The position numbers and the translations under genes were made by a program. From positions 1 through 64,000 of the forward strand of contig CAZLCS010000017.1 in NCBI GenBank assembly GCA_964557955.1: a DNA stretch of 64,000 nucleotides. Direction: 5' to 3'. Below are positions 53,621-61,558 of the stretch, in pieces. This DNA is from JALOOX01 sp964557955. Lineage in GTDB: Bacteria > Desulfobacterota > Syntrophobacteria > Syntrophobacterales > Syntrophobacteraceae. The notes beneath the pieces were generated by a model. The model saw only the letters and a list, made by a program, of their open reading frames with translations. It did not search any database and had not been told where the DNA came from. Positions within the stretch are counted from its first letter, which is position 1. Every line of letters begins with the position of its first letter.

Positions 53621-53621
53621 C

Positions 53622-53802
53622 GGAGGCAAGCCAAAGCCAGATTTTTCTCTTCGGTTTCGCCTCCGTGTTGGCGAGGTATGATGTGGTCCGGCTCGTGTTT
53701 ATGCAGCGATACGGATTGGGGCAGAAGGCAGTATTCACAGCGATCATTGGCTCTGGTTGCCACGAGGATGCGCAACTCGGCCGATATGCCTGATGCCGCC
53801 AT
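53622..53802 (-). pseudogene. HNH endonuclease gene fragment
   Basis: The minus strand encodes RILVATRANDRCEYCLLPQ, then HEPDHIIPRQHGGETEEKNL and LACLRCNRT. This is a full HNH core with both zinc-binding Cys pairs and the catalytic His. The conserved tail after CNR is absent because the MazE fragment begins there. The 50 or so residues read beyond it are antisense to mazE and meaningless. Probably inactive. Confidence 0.65.
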
Positions 53803-53849
53803 GAATCCTTACTGATCCTGTTCGGCTGTTCGGCTGTTCGGGCCTTCAG

Positions 53850-53947
53850 CGTGCCGATGACGAACTTGGAGGGCTTGCCTGTCGCGCGGTCCACGGAGTC
53901 GGCCACGATGCCGGCCATCACCGCACCCACGAAGCCGACTTTGGGTT
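53850..53947 (-). pseudogene. Second nucleotide-sugar dehydrogenase fragment
   Basis: The minus-strand peptide KVGFVGAVMAGIVADSVD followed by TGKPSKFVIGT resembles the start of another group of UDP-sugar dehydrogenases (GFVGAxMA NAD-binding motif). Only about 30 residues remain, next to a GGTTC microsatellite. Tentative. Confidence 0.4.
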
Positions 53948-53948
53948 G

Positions 53949-53971
53949 GGTTCGGTTCGGTTCGGTTCGGT
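53949..53971. repeat. GGTTC pentamer microsatellite
   Basis: Four to five tandem GGTTC units lie at the broken end of the dehydrogenase fragment. Confidence 0.8.
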
Positions 53972-54021
53972 GAAATCAAGGGTGAGATGGTTGTCATGGC
54001 ATTGACGATGAACCGCACGAT

Positions 54022-54053
54022 GGGACACGGATGAACGCAGATGAACACGGATC
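54022..54053 (+). repeat. Inverted repeat, left copy, GATGAAC type
   Basis: GGGACACGGATGAACGCAG and the following ATGAACACGG match, in reverse complement, the sequence at 54491-54523 (about 28 of 32 bases). The pair brackets the GxxExxY gene. Confidence 0.75.
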
Positions 54054-54093
54054 AAGGAATAGACAAGAAGGATGCTGAGGGACAGATCAGCAT

Positions 54094-54504
54094 CTATCCG
54101 TGGCTCATGGGGTGTTTTCGGGGGTTGTCGAAGACTTTGCGGACGACCTGGGGTTTGGGGCCGAAGTTCAGCAGGAGACCCACTTCATATGGGGTCGCTT
54201 TGAGGTAATTCAGCAGCTGCGCGTGGTGCTCGCCGGCGAGCTGCCCGGCGGCCTTGAGCTCGACAATGACGGCGTCGTTCACCACGATGTCGGCGAAGTA
54301 TTCACCGACGATTTCGCCATCGAAGCGAACCGCGATCGGCCGCTGCTGGACGGCTTCGAGCCCGGCCTTGCGCAATCGCAGGGCCATGGCGTTCTCGTAG
54401 ACCTTCTCGAGGAAGCCGTATCCCAGGGCAGTGTACACATCGTAGAAGATGCCGATGATCTTCCGGGTGAGATCGCCGTGCTTGTGTTTCTCATCCGTGT
54501 TCAT
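54094..54504 (-). CDS. GxxExxY-family protein
   Basis: A 136-residue protein with the name-giving motif GYGFLEKVYENAM near residue 30. RPIAVRFDGEIVGEYFADIV and VIVELKAAGQL follow, the latter resembling the (D/E)xK centre of PD-(D/E)XK nucleases. Molecular function is not established. The first residues, MNTDE, are encoded by the GATGAACAC-type repeat whose inverted twin lies beyond the gene's 3' end. This suggests the gene and repeats move or are maintained as one unit. It interrupts the region between the flippase and PglF-like genes. Confidence 0.8.
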   Translation of the reverse strand: MNTDEKHKHGDLTRKIIGIFYDVYTALGYGFLEKVYENAMALRLRKAGLEAVQQRPIAVRFDGEIVGEYFADIVVNDAVIVELKAAGQLAGEHHAQLLNYLKATPYEVGLLLNFGPKPQVVRKVFDNPRKHPMSHG

Positions 54505-54523
54505 CTGTGTTCATCAGCGTCCC
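54491..54523 (-). repeat. Inverted repeat, right copy, containing the GxxExxY start
   Basis: The reverse complement of the repeat at 54022-54053. It includes the start codon and first codons of the GxxExxY gene. Confidence 0.75.
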
Positions 54524-54528
54524 AATCT

Positions 54529-56610
54529 CTATTGTCTGGAGAGCTCGCTCTCGATGTTTGCCTCAACGAGCCCCAGGGGCTGGAGGACGCATTCGGTGTC
54601 CTGGGGCGTGTACTCGGGGACCATCTCGTGCAGTTTCTGCTTGATGGCGCAGGGGTCGTGGGTCTCGGCGGTCCGGTAAAGGTCTTCCAGGTGCTGGTCG
54701 AGCCACCGGCAGTAGCTCTCCTTCGTATTCAGGCCGTGCCAGTTCCAGCGGCCGTTGGTCTCGAGGACCATGATCTTTTCGTGGGCCGTGCGCTGGATGT
54801 CCTCGCCCTGGGTGATGAGCTCCTCGTAGAGCTTTTCGCCGGGCCTCAGGCCGGTGAATTCGATTTCTATGTCTTTCCCGGGCTCCTTCCCTGATAGCCG
54901 GATCAGGTCTCTGGCCATGTCGGCGATTTTGACGGGGGTCCCCATCTCCAGGACGAAGATCTCTCCTCCCTCCCCCAGGGCTCCGGCCTGCAGGATGAGC
55001 TGCGACGCCTCGGGGATGGTCATGAAATAGCGGGTCACCTCGGGATGGGTGACGGTGACGGGGCCGCCCTGCTCGATCTGCCTGCGGAAGAGGGGAATCA
55101 CCGACCCCGAAGAGGCCAGCACGTTGCCGAAACGGACCGCCATGAAGCGCGTCGGGCTCCCCTTGAAGGAGAGGAGGATCAGCTCGGTCAGCCGCTTGCT
55201 CGTCCCCATGACGTTGGTGGGCCTCACGGCCTTGTCCGTCGAAACCAGCACGAACCTTTCGACGCCATATTTGTGGGCCATTTCCATGACCACGCGGCTC
55301 CCGAGGACGTTGTTGAAGACAGCCTCCCACGGGTTGCGCTCGAGCATGGGAACGTGCTTGTATGCTGCGGCATGGAAGACCACATCGGGACGATGCGTCC
55401 TGAAGATGTCCTCCATGAGGGGACGGTCCTGCACACGGCTCAGGATGCAGTGATAGTTGTGAAAGCCATGCTCATGCTTGAGCTCCATTTGGATGGAGTA
55501 GAGATTGGATTCGCCCGCATCCACGAGGATCATCTCTCCCGGGTTGAACCGGATCAACTGCCGGCAGAGCTCGGAACCGATGGACCCTCCGGCGCCTGTC
55601 ACCAGGACCTTTTTTCCCGTCAGGACCTGCTCGATTCCCGCTGAATCCAGCCGAACGGGCGGTCGTCTCAGAAGGTCCTCATACCGGACGTCGCGCAAAG
55701 CCTTGATGCTGACCTTGCCTTTGAGAATCTGGCCGATGGCGGGAAGAATCTTGTGAGGGATTTGGGCCTGCTCACAGATCTCCCGGATGCGCCGGACCTG
55801 GAGGCCGGTGGCCGAGGGCATGGAGATGAACACCTGGTCGACATCCCGAATAAGCAGCACATCCGGGAGCTTTTCCACAGGCCCGAAGATGGGGGCTCCG
55901 TGCAGGGATCGGCCCCACTTGAGGGGGTCGTCATCGAGGAATCCGACGACCTCGTACTCGATCTCGGGATTGTCGAAGATCTCTCGAAGCAGCTTTTCTC
56001 CGGCGCCGCCGGCCCCAATGATCAGAATGCGTTTGGCGGCCTTGCGCCGACCTCGGAAACCAGCCCGCGAGAGCAATTTTAGTCCCTGGCCGTTCTGCCT
56101 CGATTCGAACCAGGTGCGGATCAGGACACGGAATCCGCCGACCATGAGGAAAGTCAGCGCGGCATCCAGAAGGACGACGGACCGCGGCACCCCCTTGATC
56201 GGAGAGCCGTAGTGAATGAAGAAGGCAGCCAGAAGCATCGAGACCATGCTCGCCCGTGCGAGACGCCAGAGGTCCGCCATGCTCGTGTAGCGCATCATTC
56301 CCCTGTAGAGCCCTGAGGCGCCGAAGATGACCAGCTTTGCGCAAACCAGGAACGGCAGCACGATCATGATCTGCTCGATGTATCTGGGGGCCAGGTGGAA
56401 GTCGAGGCGCAGCCAGTAGGCAAGGAACCATGCCAGGGTGAATACGGCCGAGTCCAGGATCAGTATCGCGCAGGGTCGAAGATTTCGCAGGGAAAACGCT
56501 CCGCCGGGGAGAGACAGTTGGGAGAGCGTGCCCGTGCTGAATGCGCGGACATCCATTGACGGCAGCGACGAGACCAATCCTTTCAGTGCTTCTTGGAATG
56601 CGTGTGACAT
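54529..56610 (-). CDS. pglF: UDP-sugar 4,6-dehydratase, PglF/WbpM type
   Basis: A 693-residue membrane enzyme that turns UDP-GlcNAc into the 4-keto-6-deoxy sugar, first step to bacillosamine or similar sugars. Four to five N-terminal membrane helices are followed by a first Rossmann unit (RILIIGAGGAGEKLLREI) and the catalytic SDR domain from about residue 325 (VLVTGAGGSIGSELCRQL). The active site reads STDKAVRPTNVMGTSKR, with Met where ordinary SDRs have Tyr, as in the WbpM/FlaA1/PglF group. ATG 56610 follows GGGAG; ATG 56640 is an alternative. It is separated from pglC, pglD and pglE by about 9 kb. Confidence 0.85.
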   Translation of the reverse strand: MSHAFQEALKGLVSSLPSMDVRAFSTGTLSQLSLPGGAFSLRNLRPCAILILDSAVFTLAWFLAYWLRLDFHLAPRYIEQIMIVLPFLVCAKLVIFGASGLYRGMMRYTSMADLWRLARASMVSMLLAAFFIHYGSPIKGVPRSVVLLDAALTFLMVGGFRVLIRTWFESRQNGQGLKLLSRAGFRGRRKAAKRILIIGAGGAGEKLLREIFDNPEIEYEVVGFLDDDPLKWGRSLHGAPIFGPVEKLPDVLLIRDVDQVFISMPSATGLQVRRIREICEQAQIPHKILPAIGQILKGKVSIKALRDVRYEDLLRRPPVRLDSAGIEQVLTGKKVLVTGAGGSIGSELCRQLIRFNPGEMILVDAGESNLYSIQMELKHEHGFHNYHCILSRVQDRPLMEDIFRTHRPDVVFHAAAYKHVPMLERNPWEAVFNNVLGSRVVMEMAHKYGVERFVLVSTDKAVRPTNVMGTSKRLTELILLSFKGSPTRFMAVRFGNVLASSGSVIPLFRRQIEQGGPVTVTHPEVTRYFMTIPEASQLILQAGALGEGGEIFVLEMGTPVKIADMARDLIRLSGKEPGKDIEIEFTGLRPGEKLYEELITQGEDIQRTAHEKIMVLETNGRWNWHGLNTKESYCRWLDQHLEDLYRTAETHDPCAIKQKLHEMVPEYTPQDTECVLQPLGLVEANIESELSRQ

Positions 56611-57153
56611 GTTTGTGATGCTCCCGCTGGAATGCTTCATGGTTCACTGACTGCCCGCTCCCGCAACGGGGGATCGGGCCGATGATCACGAGCAATACCG
56701 TGCTGGAATGGGGAAGGGGGCCGAGGGTTTCGGATGCGTAGCCGGGGCCCCCGCCCTCTCCCTCATCGGCTTCGCCTGGGGCGAGTTTGTCAGAGGGGGC
56801 CTGAGCAAATACTCTGCCAACCTGCAGCGGCAACCGGCATGCAGAACCTTAACCCAGCTCAAACGGCACGGAATCCGAAGCCTGTTTCCCGAACAGACCG
56901 TGAAGCACGGTACGAGAGTTGCAATCCGCAAGGGCGCCGCATCAGGTAACGCAAAATCCCTGCATGCCGCCACGGCGGATGGGACTCATTCCCGGTGAAC
57001 CGTGATGTGGCAACACTCGTTGGATTCTGGTGGAACCCGCCCCTGGCAATGCCGGTGCATGGGCTTCCGCCACAGTGATCCATGTTTTTCAGCACCCCTA
57101 TTTGGTGCTCAGGAAAAACGAATGAATGGTGACACGTGCAGAGGAGAAAGTTC
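56611..57153. other. Divergent region between pglF and the beta-helix gene
   Basis: No supported gene in 540 bases, although plus-strand frames are open. It contains the sigma-54 promoter candidate at 57044-57059 for the rightward gene. Confidence 0.4.
57044..57059 (+). promoter_or_regulatory. Candidate sigma-54 promoter
   Basis: TGGCAATGCCGGTGCA has GG and GC exactly ten bases apart and matches TGGCAC-N5-TTGCA at all but two positions. It lies about 95 bases before the beta-helix gene. No activator gene or enhancer was identified. Confidence 0.5.
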
Positions 57154-58173
57154 ATGAAGAAATGGGCAGCCGTTAAGGCTTTTGCCGCTGCTTCGGTTCT
57201 GATTTTTGGCTCTGTTTCCGCATTGAATGCGGAGACCTTTTATGTACCCAAAGTGCCCAAGGGACTGACCGGGACCGCGGCTGCCAGCGTGCAGGCAGCG
57301 GTTGACGCAGCCGTTTCCGGGGTGGATGAAATCGTCGTGGTGAGCGGAATTCAGGCGGGCGCCGAGATCACTAAATCCGTGACGATCCGTGGACTCACAA
57401 AGAATGGCCGCAAGATGGCCACGATCGGTGTCAGTCGAAAGGTGCCCGTTCCGGCCATTTTGACGGATGCGGGGGTGCGAACCGCAGGTTTTGTCCTGCT
57501 TCCGGGCTCCGAAGGGACGACGATTCGAGATCTGAAATTCAAGAAGTTGGACCTGCCGATCTACGGGAACGGGGCCGATCAAATCACGATTGCAGACTGC
57601 GAACTTACGAAGCCTGTTCAGGGTATTACCGTCTGGGACGGCAGCAACTGGAGCATCACGGGGAACATCATCAAGGACTTGATGACCAAAGGCGGCGGCG
57701 GACTCGGCATCGCGCTCGGAAGCCGGGACAAGACATCCGCGTTGAACAGCGTGACCTCGAACAGGGTCTATGGGAAGCTCACCATCAACAAGGCGGATCT
57801 CGGCCTCTTCATCGGCGCCGGTATTGCCCTGATTGCCGATGTCGGGAACGGAATCGCTCCTGATCTCACTGGAGCCCAGGGCACTTCAAACATTATCGAC
57901 GTGACCGCAAAGCCCACGGAATCCAAGACGACGGGAGATCCACTCATCTGCGGCATCATGCTCAACCAGTTGGGCGACGACCCCATGACCGGGTGCTTCG
58001 TGCACGACAACTCTTTTGCTGCAACGAATTTTGGAAAGACCAAGTATCAGAAGCTGGAGAAGCCGGACGGCATCGAGACCTGCAACAACACGTTTCCTGC
58101 CGCACTGACCCTCCTGGGATCCGAGGAAGAGAGCCCCTACACACGGAGCCTTCTTTCGGTCCGTCCGCTGTAA
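57154..58173 (+). CDS. Secreted right-handed beta-helix protein
   Basis: A 339-residue exported protein with signal peptide KKWAAVKAFAAASVLIFGSV. The mature part repeats short strands with IxxxxI-type spacing (EITKSVTIRGLTK, TTIRDLKFKKLD, ITIADCELTKPVQGITVWDG, WSITGNIIKDLMT), the pattern of parallel beta-helix carbohydrate-active or adhesin proteins. No catalytic residues can be assigned. GAGGAG precedes ATG 57154. It may process or bind the exopolysaccharide. A perfect terminator follows. Confidence 0.7.
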   Translation: MKKWAAVKAFAAASVLIFGSVSALNAETFYVPKVPKGLTGTAAASVQAAVDAAVSGVDEIVVVSGIQAGAEITKSVTIRGLTKNGRKMATIGVSRKVPVPAILTDAGVRTAGFVLLPGSEGTTIRDLKFKKLDLPIYGNGADQITIADCELTKPVQGITVWDGSNWSITGNIIKDLMTKGGGGLGIALGSRDKTSALNSVTSNRVYGKLTINKADLGLFIGAGIALIADVGNGIAPDLTGAQGTSNIIDVTAKPTESKTTGDPLICGIMLNQLGDDPMTGCFVHDNSFAATNFGKTKYQKLEKPDGIETCNNTFPAALTLLGSEEESPYTRSLLSVRPL

Positions 58174-58212
58174 CAACGCACGATCCCCCACCGGGTAGAA
58201 ACCCGGATCCAG

Positions 58213-58244
58213 AAAGCCGGGAAGAATCCTTCTTCCCGGCTTTT
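58213..58244 (+). terminator. Strong intrinsic terminator
   Basis: AAAGCCGGGAAGAA and TTCTTCCCGGCTTT pair over 14 bases with loop TCC and end in TTTT, 40 bases after the beta-helix gene. Confidence 0.9.
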
Positions 58245-58812
58245 GCCCTTTGCAGCCTCCATGGCCCTTTCCCCCGCACCTCACAAAAGCCCGTCAAGGC
58301 CAGATTGACGGCATAATGCAATCCCACGGGGCGAGGGTTTATCAAATCCATGCTCCGAAGAAGAACTGAGCTTCCAAAGTCCGATGATCGTAAGTAATTT
58401 GACGAATGTCAAACTGTTGGCGATCTATCTCTGCAAGAACCCGCTGGCGAGGCTCTGCGGGCCAGATCCTCCCTCACCCTGTCCCCCTCTCGGAGGCAGA
58501 GGAAGCGACAAGTACCACCCCTCACCCTCGTATCGAGAGGGATGACTCACCCCTTCTCTCTCTCTCTCTCTCTCGAGGGAGAGAGGACAACTGCAAGTCG
58601 GCGTGCTGACTGGATGCGCGCACATGTCCGGGGTAAGTCTGGCCCGGGGAATCCGGTTTGGATGCATCGATGGGGCTTTCAAACGTCATTGAAGGGAAGA
58701 AGCGCTTGGTGGGAGGAATGCGGCTGGCTGGCGAATCGATCTCAAAGCAAGAAAGGCGGCGTCCCTGAACCGGACCTTCCCGGCAGGGCGCCGCCCCCAT
58801 ATTGGTATTCTA
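58245..58812. other. Non-coding stretch with CT microsatellite
   Basis: No supported gene. A (TC)n run occupies 58554-58574. The sequence around it is GC-rich with CCCCTCACCC motifs and short open frames on both strands that look like no protein. Confidence 0.5.
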
Positions 58813-58962
58813 AGTACACCTCCAGCGAAAAAGATGTCCGTTTCGCCGCTCGTCATGCCGGCAATCTTTAAGCCGGCATCCAGCTTTTTTTGTGGATTCC
58901 GGCCAGAAGACTGCCGGAATGACGACTCGAGAGGTGGACACTCTATTGTGATGAGCTGTACT
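58813..58962 (+). repeat. Dispersed inverted-repeat element, copy E
   Basis: A 150-base copy bounded by AGTACACCTCC and GAGCTGTACT, the best preserved in this orientation. TAA and TGA triplets flank it. It lies between the beta-helix and FecR-like genes. Confidence 0.8.
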
Positions 58963-59000
58963 GAGCGGCCGATCTGAGATCGGCGGTCTTTCTTTTCGGC

Positions 59001-59771
59001 CTAGAACGGCTTCGTGTCCAGGTTGCTCGGATTGATATCGGTGGGGCTGACGGCCCTTCTTCCTCCATCATCCGCGGAAGCGGCCACTCCTGCCGCAATG
59101 CCGGCTGCCGCGACGGCGCCACCCGCAGCTGCAGCACCGGCTGAAACGCCGCTACCGGATGCGCCGGCCAAGCCCGCTCCTCCGGCTGCCAACCCCGCAG
59201 CTGCAGTCCCGGCCGCCACAGCCTTGCCGTTCTTGTCCATCGCCATCACCAAGGGCTGATTGGGCTCGATCAGCTGGGAGCCTTCAGCGGTTGCGACCTG
59301 AAGGGCTCCCTCCTGGACCACAATCTCGGCTCCCTTTTCGGTCACGGACACATAGCCGCGGACCACTTCCCCGCCTACTGCGGAAAGAACCTTCTTTTCA
59401 GCCTGCAGCGTCTGGCCGGGGATGCTGAATGAGAGCCCCCTGGCTTCGCGGCCGATGGCGAAATCAACGCGGCCGGACTGGACCGTCAAGTCGTGTTGCC
59501 CGTTTGTCTCGGCCAGAGCAAAGACTGATTGATCCCGTGGAACAAATTGCACGTTTCTGGCCTGGACGAGGCAGCTGCCTTTGCAGGTGATCAGCTTGCC
59601 CTCGGGGAGCGGCATTTCGGACTTGAAAGGACTGATCTCCTTGCCGTCGATGATAAGACTACCTTTCTCGGTTGGGATCAGGCGCGCGGCTGTGGCCGGT
59701 CCGGCCAGGATCGGCTGTGCGGCGAGGCATGCGACCAACAGAAAGACAAAAGATGCTTGGTATCTCCTCAT
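59001..59771 (-). CDS. FecR-like exported protein with Gly/Ala-rich tail
   Basis: A 256-residue protein with a signal peptide (ASFVFLLVACLAAQPILAG). A FecR-like beta domain follows at about residues 30-165, including GKLITCKGSCLVQA, LTVQSGRVDFAIG and AEIVVQEGALQVAT. The last 80 residues are dominated by Gly, Ala and Ser (AAAGGAVAAAGIAAGVAA) and may insert in or cross a membrane. FecR-like proteins of this kind often sit in polysaccharide and cell-surface loci; function unknown. It convergently faces the beta-helix gene. Confidence 0.65.
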   Translation of the reverse strand: MRRYQASFVFLLVACLAAQPILAGPATAARLIPTEKGSLIIDGKEISPFKSEMPLPEGKLITCKGSCLVQARNVQFVPRDQSVFALAETNGQHDLTVQSGRVDFAIGREARGLSFSIPGQTLQAEKKVLSAVGGEVVRGYVSVTEKGAEIVVQEGALQVATAEGSQLIEPNQPLVMAMDKNGKAVAAGTAAAGLAAGGAGLAGASGSGVSAGAAAAGGAVAAAGIAAGVAASADDGGRRAVSPTDINPSNLDTKPF

Positions 59772-60536
59772 GTGTGCCTTAAACCTCCACTGTGATGAAC
59801 TCGATGAAATACGAAGCCGCCCGAACGGATCGGAAATGCCGAGACCGTGACGAGCACGCTCCGAGTTCTATTCGGAAAACCCTGGGTTGCAGTTCAACAA
59901 AATCCCCCAAAGACATTGAGACTCATTCCGGGCGCAGGTGGGCAGCAATAGTTATGCCAAGATTTCGGAATGCAACGCGAGTGGTGTGTACCCGTTGAGG
60001 CTGAGGTTCTTCACCATTTTCGGCTCCCGGAGAGATACAAAGATGCGATAGCAGCTCAATGAATTGGCCTGTCGCGACCGATGCGACCTTGCGAGGGGAT
60101 GAAGCAAGGCAATGCCAAGTACACCTCCACGGCAAATGATGTCCATTTCGCCGCTCGTCATGCCGGCAATCTTTACCATGGAAATAGATTTCCATGCATG
60201 GGGGTGAGCGCCGCGGATGCTCATGGCCGTTAAGCCGGCATCCAGCTTTTCTGTGGATTCCGGCCGGAAGACTGCCGGAATGACGACTCGAGAGGTGGAC
60301 ACTCTATTGTGTCGGCCTGTACTGGATGGTCAATGCACTGAATCCGCTGGTCTTTCAGGAAGGTTCTGCCATACTGGCCCAGTCTCTCAGTTCTGAGACG
60401 GAGATTGTGACGTCGGAAGAAGGCTCCGTGGTGTGAGCCTGAGACTCCTGAACGATGCGGCATGCGTTCGGGAGCCGCAGACCCCCAGCGGCTGCCCCAT
60501 TGCATGCCGAGATGAGTCCGGGCGTATGGAGAAGCA
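59772..60536. other. Intergenic region containing repeat copy F
   Basis: No supported gene in 765 bases. It carries the repeat element at 60118-60323 and should include the promoters of the divergent FecR-like and ATP-grasp genes, which I could not define. Confidence 0.45.
60118..60323 (+). repeat. Dispersed inverted-repeat element, copy F, with insertion
   Basis: Like copy E, but its loop holds 57 extra bases (60176-60232) flanked by TTA on both sides. The insert starts CCATGGAAAT and includes ATTTCCATGCATGG, so it has its own inverted repeat. This looks like a second small element inserted in the first. Confidence 0.7.
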
Positions 60537-61328
60537 ATGAGGATTTCTCCGAGGGAAGAGCTCCGAATGGCCATGGGGAGGCGGGCGCGGGCTTCGCGAA
60601 GTTTGAAGCCGGTCGGCGTGAGGCCCAACTGGGAGGACTACCCCAAAGAGGTTCGGGATGCGTTCGGGAGGGCCACGCGGGTCTATTATCCGAGCGTCCT
60701 CTACGAAGAGCTCTGTCGAACCCTGGGCAAGGAGACCTTTCCCCGCAACTACTACCGCTTCATGGGAAACAAGATTCTCCAGACCCAGCTGTTCCAGCTG
60801 CTGGAGATCCCCCACCCCCGAACCCGGCTCTATTACGGCCGCAATCGGCTGGAGCGCATCAAGGACGCGTTTCCTTATCCGTTCGTGGCCAAAACACCGG
60901 TCGGGTCGTCCAAGGGGAAGGGAGTCTTCCTGGTCCGTTGCGACCGGGATCTGCAGCACTATCTCGATGGGCACCGGCCTGCCTACATCCAGGAGTACCT
61001 TCCCATCGACCGGGACCTGCGTGTCGTCCTGATCGGGGCCCGGGTGGTGCATGCCTACTGGCGCATCCGCCGCCCCGGGGAATTCCGGGACAATGTGGCC
61101 CGGGGGGCGACGGTCTCCTTCGAAAACATCCCTCCCGAAGGCCTTCGGTTTGCGGCGGACGCGGCCCGCAGGTGCTCCTTCGACGAGGTCGGGCTGGACA
61201 TCTGCCGGGCCGCCGGCCGGTACTTCATCCTGGAGGCGAACATGGTCTATGGCCTGGAAGGCTTTCGGCAGGCCGGGGTCGATCTTTACGCCGTCCTGGG
61301 GAAGATGCTGGACGACGGGCTCATCTGA
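60537..61328 (+). CDS. ATP-grasp protein, RimK-like
   Basis: A 263-residue protein with the C-terminal part of the ATP-grasp fold: PFVAKTPVGSSKGKGVFLV (nucleotide-binding loop), YIQEYLPIDRDLRVVLIG and VVHAYWRI, then FRDNVARGATVSF. The metal-binding end is LEANMVYGLEGF. RimK-family enzymes ligate amino acids or peptides to carboxylates; the substrate here is unknown. GGAGAAGC supports ATG 60537; ATG 60567 is possible. A long open frame on this strand in another phase is a GC artefact. Confidence 0.75.
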   Translation: MRISPREELRMAMGRRARASRSLKPVGVRPNWEDYPKEVRDAFGRATRVYYPSVLYEELCRTLGKETFPRNYYRFMGNKILQTQLFQLLEIPHPRTRLYYGRNRLERIKDAFPYPFVAKTPVGSSKGKGVFLVRCDRDLQHYLDGHRPAYIQEYLPIDRDLRVVLIGARVVHAYWRIRRPGEFRDNVARGATVSFENIPPEGLRFAADAARRCSFDEVGLDICRAAGRYFILEANMVYGLEGFRQAGVDLYAVLGKMLDDGLI

Positions 61329-61558
61329 GGCTCTCTCAAGCGATCAGCTTCCAGCCGCCGCCCGTCGGCAGTGGCGCCGGTTCACAGGGAGCTGCGCAGG
61401 ACTCCCTCGAGATCGAATCGGCGAAAAGCGCGCTGAACCTTCTCGGGCTCGCCGCTTCACTCGGCACGCACGCGCGTCCGCAGACGAAAATCTTCAAGTT
61501 TGAACACACGAAAAACGCGCTTCACTCGGCACGCGCGTGCGTCCGCAGACAGGTTCAG

